Counted from the first letter of the stretch, positions 7,463-16,014 are shown. The stretch: DNA of 42,516 bases from JAULZV01 sp964401885 (GCA_964401885.1 CAYOAC010000003.1:1-42516), one strand, 5' to 3'. The notes: generated by a model from the letters alone, not told the origin. Made by a program: numbers and translations.

Positions 7463-9241
7463 ATGTCAAAATACGTTGGTACTGAAGTTGCTGAACAAAT
7501 TCAACAACTTATGTTTGCAGAATTTGCAGATGATCCAAGGGAGCGTTTTTTACAGCAGGAACTTTCTCGCTATGTCCCTCAACTAGTTGGCTGGAATGAA
7601 CGGAAGGTTGCTGATTTTGTGAAATATCAAAGGGGTGTTTATCTCGAAAGAAGACTTCCGAATATGGGACGCCCCATTGCATCTTTGAATCCAACTTTTG
7701 TGGATTCGATTGATTCCATTCGTTTTGATTTGGAAGAAGGCAATTCTTATATTCGAGCATCTTTAAAGGAAAACGGATATCGCATGCAGCTTCATGTTGG
7801 AATTAGGGGTTCGACAGCATTTACACGTCAATTTACTCGATATGATTTGCGGATGTTTCCGGAACTCAAAAAGACATTGAGGAAATTGCCTGCCATGATT
7901 GGCGATGCTGAATTGGTGAATCGATATCATCCCCATCTTGCTGGTTTTAATCGAGTCCAATTGAGAATTCCAAATCAAAGCTATTGGCCTAAGCCTGGAA
8001 GCACAAAGTTGGAAGAGGATTTCCTTGCCGGATATCTGTCGAGTCCAACTTTATTTAATAACGGGCAATCTTTGAAAGACACTGAACTCACTTTGGTTTT
8101 TCATGGAATTTTTGCAATCGCACACCCGAGTACTTGGAATAAGTCCAGGAAGGTGCAGAAGGAAAATATGATTTCTTTTTGCAGACTTCCTATTGATTAT
8201 GAAAAAGTGGATGAAATTTTGGATCAACTTCATGATTTTATTCTAAAACATTCTTTGAACGCACGAGTTGTTGAAAGGGTGGTGGTCTCTACTCATGATC
8301 AATTGCAAATTTATGTTCAGCGCAATGAAGATTGTGGATATGAAGGAACTTGTGTTGTTCAGACGATTTGGGACAAGTCAGGAAATTTGATTGTCGGCCC
8401 TCGAAGTATCAAAATTAAAAGGTACGAAACTGTCGATTGTGCACTTCTTGGTTTGATTCTTGATCGAAGTGATGGAGGATTGGTAGAAGAAAATATCACC
8501 GGGGCTGTAGTTGGTCTTTACGATGAGATGCTTGGAGTTTATCTGCCTGTCGCAAAAGTTAATCTAGATCCTAACGGAGTTCAGATCAAAACTGCTGGGC
8601 AAAAAGAAAGACTCACAAAATTGCGATCTGAACTTGCTCTGATTGTTGGTACATGTGTTGATCCAGACAGAAAGATCTACACTCTCTTGGATGCATTTTT
8701 GATGCAAGGGAAACTCGTAGTCAAGTATATTTTTGGAGATGCTAAAGCCAAGGAGTTGGGTATTGATAAGGTTCTTGAAACAATGCCAGCTCGATCAAAT
8801 CTGATCGAGTTATGCGAGTTGTTTGATTCTGAAGAAGCTGCTTTTTGTGACGGTACAGCAAAACTGACAACTGTTCCCAAAAAGTTTGTTGCCGAGAATC
8901 TATCTTTTTTCCAAGCTGTAAAAGGTTTGGACAAAAAGGGAAAGAGAAGATTTTTCGGATACTTTTCTAAGATCAAACAAATCAAGATTACTTCGGCTAA
9001 ATTTGTTAAACCGCAAGTTGTGGTTGATACTACACAGCCAATTATTCTTGAGACTCAAGTCTTCGATATCAAATGGGGAGCATCTCCATTTGCGGCTGGA
9101 TTTCATTCGTGGTTTGCCAATTCTTTCCGTTTTAACAATTGTTTTGCTGAAAGAACTCGTCCAGACAAAAGTATTACAACCGATTATGCGACTGTGCATT
9201 CTCTCGCAAGAGTGAATTCGGTTAGAGTGGCTACTGTTTGA
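7463..9241 (+). CDS. lig: ATP-dependent DNA ligase
   Basis: A 592-residue nucleotidyltransferase of the ATP-dependent DNA ligase family, which seals nicks through a lysyl-AMP intermediate. Motif I is K-E-N-G-Y-R with the adenylated lysine at K102; motif III is I-G-D-A-E-L (E150); motif IV is Y-E-G-T (E294); motif V is I-K-I-K (K317, K319). An OB-type region follows, and the C-terminus has a ligase-like tail (F-A-E-R-T-R-P-D-K-S then D-Y-A-T-V). The usual motif I is K-x-D-G; the D-to-N change is unusual, and several other positions are divergent. The gene has its own promoter and terminator and higher GC than the genes before it. An RNA ligase or capping-type relative is less likely, given the length and the C-terminal tail. 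Confidence 0.8.
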   Translation: MSKYVGTEVAEQIQQLMFAEFADDPRERFLQQELSRYVPQLVGWNERKVADFVKYQRGVYLERRLPNMGRPIASLNPTFVDSIDSIRFDLEEGNSYIRASLKENGYRMQLHVGIRGSTAFTRQFTRYDLRMFPELKKTLRKLPAMIGDAELVNRYHPHLAGFNRVQLRIPNQSYWPKPGSTKLEEDFLAGYLSSPTLFNNGQSLKDTELTLVFHGIFAIAHPSTWNKSRKVQKENMISFCRLPIDYEKVDEILDQLHDFILKHSLNARVVERVVVSTHDQLQIYVQRNEDCGYEGTCVVQTIWDKSGNLIVGPRSIKIKRYETVDCALLGLILDRSDGGLVEENITGAVVGLYDEMLGVYLPVAKVNLDPNGVQIKTAGQKERLTKLRSELALIVGTCVDPDRKIYTLLDAFLMQGKLVVKYIFGDAKAKELGIDKVLETMPARSNLIELCELFDSEEAAFCDGTAKLTTVPKKFVAENLSFFQAVKGLDKKGKRRFFGYFSKIKQIKITSAKFVKPQVVVDTTQPIILETQVFDIKWGASPFAAGFHSWFANSFRFNNCFAERTRPDKSITTDYATVHSLARVNSVRVATV

Positions 9242-9257
9242 AATTTGTTTTAAGCTG

Positions 9258-9285
9258 AGCCGGACCCAAAGGGTCCGGCTTTTTT
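9258..9285 (+). terminator. intrinsic terminator after DNA ligase
   Basis: AGCCGGACCC, loop AAA, GGGTCCGGCT, then a run of Ts. A perfect GC-rich stem. Confidence 0.93.
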
Positions 9286-9295
9286 ATATATAAAA

Positions 9296-9323
9296 TTGAC
9301 ATTTATCATAAAAATGTTATTTT
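9296..9323 (+). promoter_or_regulatory. promoter of HD hydrolase gene
   Basis: TTGACA at 9296-9301, 16-base spacer, TATTTT at 9318-9323, immediately after the preceding terminator. A purine-rich AAGAGAG lies about 12 bases before the ATG. Confidence 0.55.
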
Positions 9324-9345
9324 CAAATTAAGAGAGATCTATAAA

Positions 9346-9960
9346 ATGAAATACGAATATCCGTTTTTGAGCGATGCAGAAAATCGCGAAAGTTTTTTTG
9401 CTAGAATAGCAAGGTATTATCCGAGGTCCGACTTTCGATATCAGTTGATTGAAAAAGCATACAATTGTGTCAAAGATGCTTTTAGAGGAAAGGAACGCGA
9501 AGGTGGCGAGAGATACTTTGAACACATTCGGGCGGTTGCACTTTTTCTGATTGTTTATTTGAGGGTAAAAGATTATCGACTTATTATCGCAGCTTTGTTG
9601 CATGATATTGTTGAAGACATTCCTTCTTGGACAATCGAACGCGTGAGATTGGAGTTTGGTTCCTATGTTGCGATGCTTGTTGAATATCTTAGCAAGCCAT
9701 CCGAAAAGGAATTTCCTGACAAGAAGGAAAGAAATCATGTCTATCATGGAAGATTCAAGTTTGCACCAAGAGATTTTTTCCTTGTCAAACTTTGTGACAG
9801 ACTTCACAACATTTTGACTCTTGTTTTTTGTTCCAAAGAGAAAAGAGATCGTAAAATCGAGGAGACTCGAATTCATTATCTTCCATATGCCGAAGAACAT
9901 CTTATCTTGTTGCATGAAATTGAAAGTGCAGTATCTGAGATTGAAAAACTGGTTGCTTGA
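9346..9960 (+). CDS. SpoT/MESH1-like HD hydrolase
   Basis: A 204-residue HD-superfamily phosphohydrolase resembling the hydrolase domain of RelA/SpoT enzymes, which removes pyrophosphate from (p)ppGpp with Mn2+. Family signs are the E-H-I-R-A-V-A segment (H60), A-A-L-L-H-D-I-V-E-D (H86, D87, E90, D91), an E-F-G-S-Y-V-A-M-L-V-E-Y-L-S-K segment, and V-K-L-C-D-R-L-H-N-I-L-T-L (D151). No synthetase or TGS/ACT domain is present, so this is a stand-alone small alarmone hydrolase type or an HD enzyme for another nucleotide. It is flanked by its own promoter and terminator. Confidence 0.82.
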   Translation: MKYEYPFLSDAENRESFFARIARYYPRSDFRYQLIEKAYNCVKDAFRGKEREGGERYFEHIRAVALFLIVYLRVKDYRLIIAALLHDIVEDIPSWTIERVRLEFGSYVAMLVEYLSKPSEKEFPDKKERNHVYHGRFKFAPRDFFLVKLCDRLHNILTLVFCSKEKRDRKIEETRIHYLPYAEEHLILLHEIESAVSEIEKLVA

Positions 9961-9967
9961 GATTCAG

Positions 9968-9998
9968 CTGACGAACTATTTGGTTCGTCAGTTTTTTT
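9968..9998 (+). terminator. intrinsic terminator after HD hydrolase
   Basis: CTGACGAAC (9968-9976) pairs with GTTCGTCAG (9983-9991), followed by seven Ts. Confidence 0.92.
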
Positions 9999-10005
9999 AT
10001 TATAA

Positions 10006-10034
10006 TTGACATTTTTCAATTCAAAGACTAATCT
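10006..10034 (+). promoter_or_regulatory. promoter of TIM-barrel gene
   Basis: TTGACA at 10006-10011, 17-base spacer, TAATCT at 10029-10034, directly after the terminator. Confidence 0.55.
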
Positions 10035-10069
10035 AGGTTTAGATTCAAAATCAAACAAGAAAGAAACCA

Positions 10070-10894
10070 ATGTACACACCAAAATCGCAACGTCCGTATA
10101 TCGGAATTACTGATTTTATGAGTAATGAACAGGTGCGTTTAATGCTCGAAATGTTTAGACGAAGTCGTCAACCTAATTCTGTTAGACGTCTTCATGTCGG
10201 TGTTATGATGAGTTTTAATACTCTTTATGCATGTGAAACCAAATGGTCAATGGCGTTTCCTACGAGAGAAAATGTCGTAGATATTTTTCAACCAGTTGAT
10301 GATACTCGATCTGATAAGTATCGTGATCTCATTGATGATATTATGTTTACTTTACATTATGTTGATTATCATGATCGACCGACTCTTTTTCAAGATTTGA
10401 TGCTTGCATTACAATATTCCGGTCCATTTGTCGATGCTTTGCAACTTGATATGACTTGGCCGGATCCTGCTGCGATATCAAATGCTTTACACGCTTCTAG
10501 AAAGAATTTGGAAATTATTCTCCAAATTGGAACACGCGCTTTTGATTTGGCAGATAATGACCCTGATAGAGTAGTTGAAAATCTTTATCCATATCAAACA
10601 TTCGTTACACATGTTTTACTCGATAAAAGTATGGGTAAAGGTCTTGGGATGGATGCGGAGGGTTTACTTCCATTTGCTCGGGCGATTCGTAAAGAATATC
10701 CAAATATGGGAATCGTTGTTGCCGGAGGATTAGGTCCAAATACTATATGTCTTGCAGAACCGTTCCTTGATGAATTTCCTGATATTAGTATCGATGCGCA
10801 GGGGAGACTTCGACCCAGCGGAAATCTGATGGACCCAATTGACTGGGAAATGGCCGGCGAATATCTGACCAAAGCCCTGATAATGTTTCGATGA
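10070..10894 (+). CDS. TrpF-like TIM-barrel protein
   Basis: A 274-residue protein with the strand motifs of a ribulose-phosphate-binding TIM barrel, closest by eye to phosphoribosylanthranilate isomerase. It has an opening Y-I-G-I-T-D-F, D-A-L-Q-L-D-M-T-W, L-L-D-K-S-M-G-K-G, and the phosphate-binding V-V-A-G-G-L-G-P-N-T-I. A final D-I-S-I-D-A-Q-G-R-L-R segment follows. The catalytic Cys of the TrpF K-I-C-G motif is absent here (Y-I-G-I), while the Asp of L-L-D is present. The protein is also longer than the usual 200-210 residues. It probably binds a sugar phosphate, but a different reaction is likely. The next gene is prephenate dehydratase, but both genes have their own promoters. Confidence 0.6.
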   Translation: MYTPKSQRPYIGITDFMSNEQVRLMLEMFRRSRQPNSVRRLHVGVMMSFNTLYACETKWSMAFPTRENVVDIFQPVDDTRSDKYRDLIDDIMFTLHYVDYHDRPTLFQDLMLALQYSGPFVDALQLDMTWPDPAAISNALHASRKNLEIILQIGTRAFDLADNDPDRVVENLYPYQTFVTHVLLDKSMGKGLGMDAEGLLPFARAIRKEYPNMGIVVAGGLGPNTICLAEPFLDEFPDISIDAQGRLRPSGNLMDPIDWEMAGEYLTKALIMFR

Positions 10895-10901
10895 TTTTAA
10901 C

Positions 10902-10941
10902 AAATCCTGTTTTGTAGCATTTGCTACGGAACAGGATTTTT
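10902..10941 (+). terminator. intrinsic terminator after TIM-barrel gene
   Basis: AAATCCTGTT and AACAGGATTT pair, extended inwards by TGTAGC/GCTAC(G) around an ATTT loop, followed by TTTTTAT. Confidence 0.9.
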
Positions 10942-10994
10942 ATATTTAATTAACAGATAATTGACCAAAATTTTTTTTCGATATAGACTTCGAA

Positions 10995-11000
10995 TATAAT
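10995..11000 (+). promoter_or_regulatory. -10 of a leaderless gene
   Basis: TATAAT at 10995-11000; the ATG at 11009 follows after 8 bases. No clear -35. Confidence 0.6.
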
Positions 11001-11008
11001 ACATCTTT

Positions 11009-11857
11009 ATGAAAATGAACTATAAAATATATGCACTTGGACCCGCTGGATCGAATGGTCATCAAGTAGCTACAATTGCACAAAAGTTAGATTTCAAGTC
11101 ACGCAATGTTGAAATTATTTTTTTACCTTCTCATGAACAAATTTTTAAAATGGTGATTGAGGGTGATGATTTGTGTTATGGATTAGTTCCAATTGAAAAC
11201 TCTACGAGCGGTCTTGTCTCAGATGTTATTGATTTTTGGTTAAACGATGAGAGAGCAAAATATCTAACAATTTTTCAAGAATATGAACTTCCTATTGATC
11301 ACAATTTATTGGCTAGAACTGGAGTAAGTATTGATGACTGTAAATATGCGTTATCGCATACACAAGCATTATCACAGTGTAGAAAAACTCTTCTTAAACT
11401 GAATCTCAAAACCAAAATTATGCCGAGCACTTCTTATGCTGCAAGATTTGTTTCTAAGAGTAAAAGTAAATTGACTGCGGTAGGTTCTAAATTTTTAGCT
11501 AAACAATATGATTTAAATATTTTAATTCCAAATATTTCTGACTATCCTTCAAATTCAACTAGATTTAATTTGATTTCAAAAAAACATAATTTTAAAAAAG
11601 GAAAAGGAAAAACATCTATAATTTTTAGATTAAAAAATAATTCAGGTAGTTTGGCTGAAGTATTGCTTCCACTTAAAAAATATAAAATTAATATGACTTC
11701 GATTCATTCTCTGTCTCTCGGCAAAATGGGGGAATTTGCTTTTTATTGTGAGATCGATATTAATATTAACGATAAATTTTATCCCGTAGCTTTAAAAGAA
11801 ATGAAATCTAAATGCTTGGAGTTGCGAGTTGTTGGTTCATTCTCTTGTATACACTAA
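11009..11857 (+). CDS. pheA: prephenate dehydratase
   Basis: A 282-residue stand-alone prephenate dehydratase, which converts prephenate to phenylpyruvate in phenylalanine synthesis. Catalytic-domain signs are L-G-P-A-G-S-N-G-H-Q at the start, V-P-I-E-N-S-T-S-G-L-V, S-H-T-Q-A-L-S-Q-C, S-T-S-Y-A-A-R-F-V and N-S-T-R-F-N-L-I. The C-terminal ACT domain starts near residue 208 (G-S-L-A-E-V-L-L-P-L). The E-S-R-P motif that binds Phe in feedback-regulated enzymes is replaced (S-I-H-S-L-S-L-G), so allosteric control by Phe may be lost. No chorismate mutase or other aromatic pathway gene lies nearby, so its pathway context is unclear. Confidence 0.85.
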   Translation: MKMNYKIYALGPAGSNGHQVATIAQKLDFKSRNVEIIFLPSHEQIFKMVIEGDDLCYGLVPIENSTSGLVSDVIDFWLNDERAKYLTIFQEYELPIDHNLLARTGVSIDDCKYALSHTQALSQCRKTLLKLNLKTKIMPSTSYAARFVSKSKSKLTAVGSKFLAKQYDLNILIPNISDYPSNSTRFNLISKKHNFKKGKGKTSIIFRLKNNSGSLAEVLLPLKKYKINMTSIHSLSLGKMGEFAFYCEIDININDKFYPVALKEMKSKCLELRVVGSFSCIH

Positions 11858-11942
11858 AATAAGTCTAAATAAAAGATCTTTTTTATTTTAAATATCTTTT
11901 AATTACAAAAAAGGATCGTTTTGAGCCAATCACATAATTGAG

Positions 11943-11948
11943 TATAAT
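11943..11948 (+). promoter_or_regulatory. -10 of a leaderless gene
   Basis: TATAAT at 11943-11948; the ATG at 11957 follows after 8 bases. A palindromic AAAAGATCTTTT (11871-11882) in the gap may be a weak terminator of pheA. Confidence 0.6.
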
Positions 11949-11956
11949 GAATCTTT

Positions 11957-12976
11957 ATGAAAGACATAAACTACAATAAAGTGAAAACAGCCAAAGACTG
12001 CTTGTCTGATATTGCTGTGCATACTTCAACTCGAAGAAATGAACAAACCATTAGAGCAAGTCAATTGCTTGATGAATATGTAAGAGATGAAACAAAGATA
12101 CTTCAATCAAGATCTTTTAGACGTCTTTCAAAGAAAGCTCAAATTGTTTCAAGAACACTAAATGCAAATATTAGAAATAGAGAAGTTCATACCTTAGAGG
12201 TTACAAGTATAGCTATTAGAATAGCTTATTATCTTGGTTTAAATGTAAATTTAACAAGAGCCATGTCTCTTGGTCATGATCTCGGGCATGTTCCTTTTGG
12301 TCATCAAGGAGAAAATTTTTTGGCAAAAAGAAGTGGAAGAGAATTTAATCATAGGATTATGGGTATTATAATTTGTCAAAAAATTGAAAGAGATGGAGAG
12401 GGATTGAATTTATGTAAAGAAACTCTTGATGGTATGTACTATCATTCTGGTCCAGAAAAAAATAATTCTATGACACAAGAAGCAAAGGTTCTTCATTATG
12501 CAGATAGAATTGCAAATGTTTTTGCTGATGCGAATGATTTTATAAGGTTAGGATACAAAGCCGAGGATTCTTTACAGGAAGCATTGGATTATTTTGGAGA
12601 GAAACAAAGAGATAGAGTCGATAGCGCAGTAGCTTCACTTTGTGAAGAATCCCAAAAAGAACATAAAGTAATTTTTGAAAATTCAGAAGATGCTAAAAAG
12701 TTTTTTGAATTAGAATCTTTAATGTATAAAGTATATCCAAATATTTCTCAACAAGATGTGAGTCCTTTACTTAATCCGATATATGATTTTTTTGAATCAA
12801 CAAAAGAAATTGATCCAATATTAGCAATTTCTCTTATGACCGATGATGACATTTTATTTCTATTATCAAAAGATAAGATGTCTTGGGAAGACATTAAACA
12901 AACTTCTCTAGGTGAGATATTACATGTAATAAAAGGATTAGAAATTGACTTGGACGACCCTGATTTAGATTGGTAA
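11957..12976 (+). CDS. dgt: dGTPase-like HD triphosphohydrolase
   Basis: A 339-residue member of the deoxyguanosine-triphosphate triphosphohydrolase family, which splits dNTPs into deoxynucleoside and tripolyphosphate. Family signs are the early R-D-E-T-K-I-L-Q-S-R-S-F-R-R-L-S-K-K-A-Q, the HD metal set H78 (V-H-T-L-E-V), H107-D108 (L-G-H-D-L-G-H-V-P-F-G-H-Q-G-E) and D183 (H-Y-A-D-R-I-A-N). The length is that of the shorter dGTPase-like branch. It is followed 65 bases later by a large SLOG-domain gene on the same strand. dGTPases serve dNTP control, and some also act in phage defence by depleting dNTPs; which applies here is open. Confidence 0.88.
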   Translation: MKDINYNKVKTAKDCLSDIAVHTSTRRNEQTIRASQLLDEYVRDETKILQSRSFRRLSKKAQIVSRTLNANIRNREVHTLEVTSIAIRIAYYLGLNVNLTRAMSLGHDLGHVPFGHQGENFLAKRSGREFNHRIMGIIICQKIERDGEGLNLCKETLDGMYYHSGPEKNNSMTQEAKVLHYADRIANVFADANDFIRLGYKAEDSLQEALDYFGEKQRDRVDSAVASLCEESQKEHKVIFENSEDAKKFFELESLMYKVYPNISQQDVSPLLNPIYDFFESTKEIDPILAISLMTDDDILFLLSKDKMSWEDIKQTSLGEILHVIKGLEIDLDDPDLDW

Positions 12977-13021
12977 AACAATAAGATGGTTTTTAGATAG
13001 ATGGTACATAGCTTTGTTTTT

Positions 13022-13030
13022 TGTTAATAT
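13022..13030 (+). promoter_or_regulatory. extended -10 before SLOG gene
   Basis: TG-T-TAATAT with TAATAT at 13025-13030, 11 bases before the ATG at 13042. It could give the SLOG gene its own near-leaderless message in addition to read-through from dgt. Confidence 0.4.
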
Positions 13031-13041
13031 TTATATATAAA

Positions 13042-15909
13042 ATGGAAGCAATGCCAAAAAATAATGAAAGAAACATTCCTAAATTAAAATTTGAAGATAT
13101 TTTTAGGGATAAAAACAAGGATTTCAAATCTGAAAATTTAGATTGGTCTTGGTTAGATAATCTATCGCCAGAACAGTTGGAAGAAGTTGAAATAAATTTA
13201 AGATTACTTTCGTATCTTAATGGTCATAAGGGTGCTGATTTGCGTAATATTTCTCAAAAAAGTTCTACTCCAGAAGCAAATCATTTGAACAGATTACTTG
13301 CCTGGTCCAAAGCAATGTCTTCTCAAGGATCTATTAGTGTTGAAATATTAAAACCTGCACCTGAATCTATTAGAAATATTGGAGAAAATGAACTGTATGA
13401 AAGAATATATTTTTTGGATAAAAATCCTGATACTTCAAGAGAAAATATTTCCAATCAGGTACAGGCAAAATTTGCTGAAGTTTTAAGGATTAAAAGTGAA
13501 AAGTGGATTGATTTGATAGATCCATTATTTGATAATCCAAAATTATTAAAAGATATAATCAATAATTTTGGACTTATACCTGAAGAAATTTTTACAAAGA
13601 AAAAATTCAAAAGCGTTGAACCTAATAAAATAATTTTCTTGATAAATGAATTGAGAAAGTTAGAAGATACAAATTTTAAAAATGAATCTTTAAGAGCAAG
13701 AGCACGATTAATTAATCATCTTTTTATTTCTAAAAGAGCTGAGACAATTAGATCAAAAGATAAAAAAAATGTTTCATTAGATACAAACGGAATTATTATC
13801 AGTATGCATAATTTTCATTCTCATTTACCTTACGGTTTGATTGACGATCTTATGATTGATGAATTGACTGTCGGTAATTGGTTAGATCAAAAAAGTGCTG
13901 ATGAAATAAAAATAATGCGGGCCTCTTCTAATAATTTACAAAGTGAAGTTCTAGATATTGTTTCTCAACAAGATAAAACTTTTTCAGAAGCTCTTAATTG
14001 TAAAAAAGAAGAATTCTTCACTCTTTTGAAAAACAAAGGTTCTAGAATTGTGGCAAGAAAGATTATCGAACAAGATTTAATCATTCCAATTAGTTGGCTT
14101 GATTCAGTACGGACATCAGAGGATTCTTTTTTAACTATTTCACTTGCCGAAGAAATCACTTCTGTATTAAGTGATGCCGAACCAAGATCTAGCTATAATC
14201 TTTCAGACTATTCTACAAGTGCTGTTGTATCTAAAGTTTTTGATGCCCAATCAAAAATAGTAAATAGTAAACATTATTACAATGTTTCAAGACTTATGAA
14301 TTGTTTCTTTTTAAATACTCCTGAATCATCTGTCGAAAATAAATACGCAGTTGTAAAAAGTGAATATAAAGTTTCAAATAAAGGAGATACTCAATCTTTT
14401 GTCGCTGCTATCCATGAAGATAAAATTGCTAGAGTTTTGATTAATGAAAGAAAACATGTTTCACCACAAATAAAAGATTCTTTCGGTAAAATACCTAGTT
14501 ATTCTAGGACAAATTATGAAAACTTAGAAGCATCTATGAATGTTTTTGACTCATTTGTTAATTCCTTGAACGCTATATCGTCTTTTTCAGAAACGAGTAC
14601 AGAGGGAATAGATGATAATTTAAGTACAACAAAAGAAGAACTATTAAAATATATTGAAAACTGTCTGCACTTTGTTCTCAATAATGTTTCTGATTATTAC
14701 AATCAGTCACTTGGAATTTATGAATCTATAAGATTAAGTCAAGAAGTCTCTTTAGATAAAGTTAATGAATTGACAACAATTTTATTAAAAGTAAAAGAAG
14801 TTTATTCTCAATTTCTATATAAAAATATTTTGGAACAAGATACATTTGAAAATCATTTTTCACCAGAAATAACTAAAGGTGAAATAAAATTTGGAGATGA
14901 ATTTTTGGCTGAAGTGCAAAAAGTATGCCCAGGTAATTTTGACGAAGGTTTAAGTGGTGCAGATTTTTCTGTTCGAGTGGTAAGTTTGAATTATAAATTA
15001 GAGGATCCTAGTCAGACTATTCCATTTCATATTGAAGAGAGTTGTTTGGATGCTCTAAGAATAAATAGACAACGCCCACTTTTAAATATTATTGGTGGAT
15101 GTAAACATCTTGATGGAGGGAAAAATCCGCTTGAGGTATTCAGTGATTCTGTGATGAATGTTGCTCACAAATATAAAGCTAATGTTGGAATACCTCAAAC
15201 TCAATCGGGAATAGGTATAAATTTTGGTTCAAAAAATATTGAATATGAAAGAAGGTTCGGTAGTTTGCCATTTGCAGAAAAAGCTCATTTTTTTACTATA
15301 AGTCCTGGCGGGAGTGTTTATTTTCCTGAAAATAAATTTTTAGAAAAAGATGGTAAGTCTTCTGTATATGCAAATACAACAGTAGATACTTTTATGACAC
15401 CTATTCCTGCAGAATGGAATAAAAAAGGTCGTGATAAATATACCTCTAAATACATAACTCATATCGCTTATATGGAAGCTTTGTATTCCAAGATGAGTAT
15501 TAATCAAAAACATATTATGGTAGTTGGTAATGGGGGACTATTTAGTATTATGGAAATTAACGAATCTCTTAAAAGAGGTGTTGAACTTCTATTGGTAAAA
15601 AATACCGGAAGATTTGCAGAAGCTGCTAGTATTCTAGTAGGTCATATTGATGAAATATTAAATTCTGAAACGATGGATCGCGAGATTTTAAATATTTTAA
15701 AAGAAAAAATGAACTCACAAAGTTTTGAAGAATTTTGTAAAAAAGATTTTGGATATGAAGAATCTCCTGAGAATGAAGATTACGAAGTTTATAGGGATTA
15801 CTTCAGAAATTTTTTATTGTTAGCTCAAAAAAATATAAAAGTGGTAAGAAGTACGGAATTGGAAAATTTGGAGCAGTCTTTGGATGATTTGTTGAAAGAA
15901 AAAAAGTAA
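13042..15909 (+). CDS. large protein with C-terminal SLOG-like domain
   Basis: A 955-residue soluble protein. Residues 1 to about 670 are charged and mostly helical, with no motif I recognise. Residues about 678-865 look like a SLOG/LSDAT nucleotide-binding Rossmann-like domain. They run P-L-L-N-I-I-G-G-C, a middle segment with T-Q-S-G-I-G-I, then G-N-G-G-L-F-S-I-M-E-I (829 on), then L-L-L-V-K-N-T-G-R-F-A-E-A-A (850 on). This matches the glycine-rich and V-x-x-x-G-R-x-A-D/E pattern of TRPM-type and prokaryotic SLOG domains. Known SLOG domains bind ADP-ribose, cyclic ADP-ribose or other nucleotide ligands, for example as sensors in defence systems. ATG 13042 is preferred over the in-frame TTG at 13021, which lies in the promoter; ATG 13051 is a further possibility. 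The N-terminal part could be an effector or scaffold. Confidence 0.65.
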   Translation: MEAMPKNNERNIPKLKFEDIFRDKNKDFKSENLDWSWLDNLSPEQLEEVEINLRLLSYLNGHKGADLRNISQKSSTPEANHLNRLLAWSKAMSSQGSISVEILKPAPESIRNIGENELYERIYFLDKNPDTSRENISNQVQAKFAEVLRIKSEKWIDLIDPLFDNPKLLKDIINNFGLIPEEIFTKKKFKSVEPNKIIFLINELRKLEDTNFKNESLRARARLINHLFISKRAETIRSKDKKNVSLDTNGIIISMHNFHSHLPYGLIDDLMIDELTVGNWLDQKSADEIKIMRASSNNLQSEVLDIVSQQDKTFSEALNCKKEEFFTLLKNKGSRIVARKIIEQDLIIPISWLDSVRTSEDSFLTISLAEEITSVLSDAEPRSSYNLSDYSTSAVVSKVFDAQSKIVNSKHYYNVSRLMNCFFLNTPESSVENKYAVVKSEYKVSNKGDTQSFVAAIHEDKIARVLINERKHVSPQIKDSFGKIPSYSRTNYENLEASMNVFDSFVNSLNAISSFSETSTEGIDDNLSTTKEELLKYIENCLHFVLNNVSDYYNQSLGIYESIRLSQEVSLDKVNELTTILLKVKEVYSQFLYKNILEQDTFENHFSPEITKGEIKFGDEFLAEVQKVCPGNFDEGLSGADFSVRVVSLNYKLEDPSQTIPFHIEESCLDALRINRQRPLLNIIGGCKHLDGGKNPLEVFSDSVMNVAHKYKANVGIPQTQSGIGINFGSKNIEYERRFGSLPFAEKAHFFTISPGGSVYFPENKFLEKDGKSSVYANTTVDTFMTPIPAEWNKKGRDKYTSKYITHIAYMEALYSKMSINQKHIMVVGNGGLFSIMEINESLKRGVELLLVKNTGRFAEAASILVGHIDEILNSETMDREILNILKEKMNSQSFEEFCKKDFGYEESPENEDYEVYRDYFRNFLLLAQKNIKVVRSTELENLEQSLDDLLKEKK

Positions 15910-15917
15910 AAGTGAAA

Positions 15918-15953
15918 ACCGCTATACATCTGGTGTGATGCATAGCGGTGTTT
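15918..15953 (+). terminator. intrinsic terminator after SLOG gene
   Basis: ACCGCTAT (15918-15925) pairs with ATAGCGGT (15942-15949), with further inner pairing (CATC/GATG), followed by GTTT. The T-run is short. Confidence 0.7.
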
Positions 15954-16014
15954 ATCTGCTTGGGGCAGACAGTCTCACTCTCACCGAAAGCTAGTTCGGT
16001 AAAAATATGACTTT

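Noticed and set aside
9328..9915. Minus-strand frame of 195 codons opposite the HD hydrolase
   Set aside because: Shadow frame; the plus strand has all HD motifs and promoter/terminator signals.
11846..11855. Half operator ACACTA at the end of pheA as an NrtR site
   Set aside because: The left arm does not match TAGTGT at the required spacing and it lies inside a coding end, not at a promoter.
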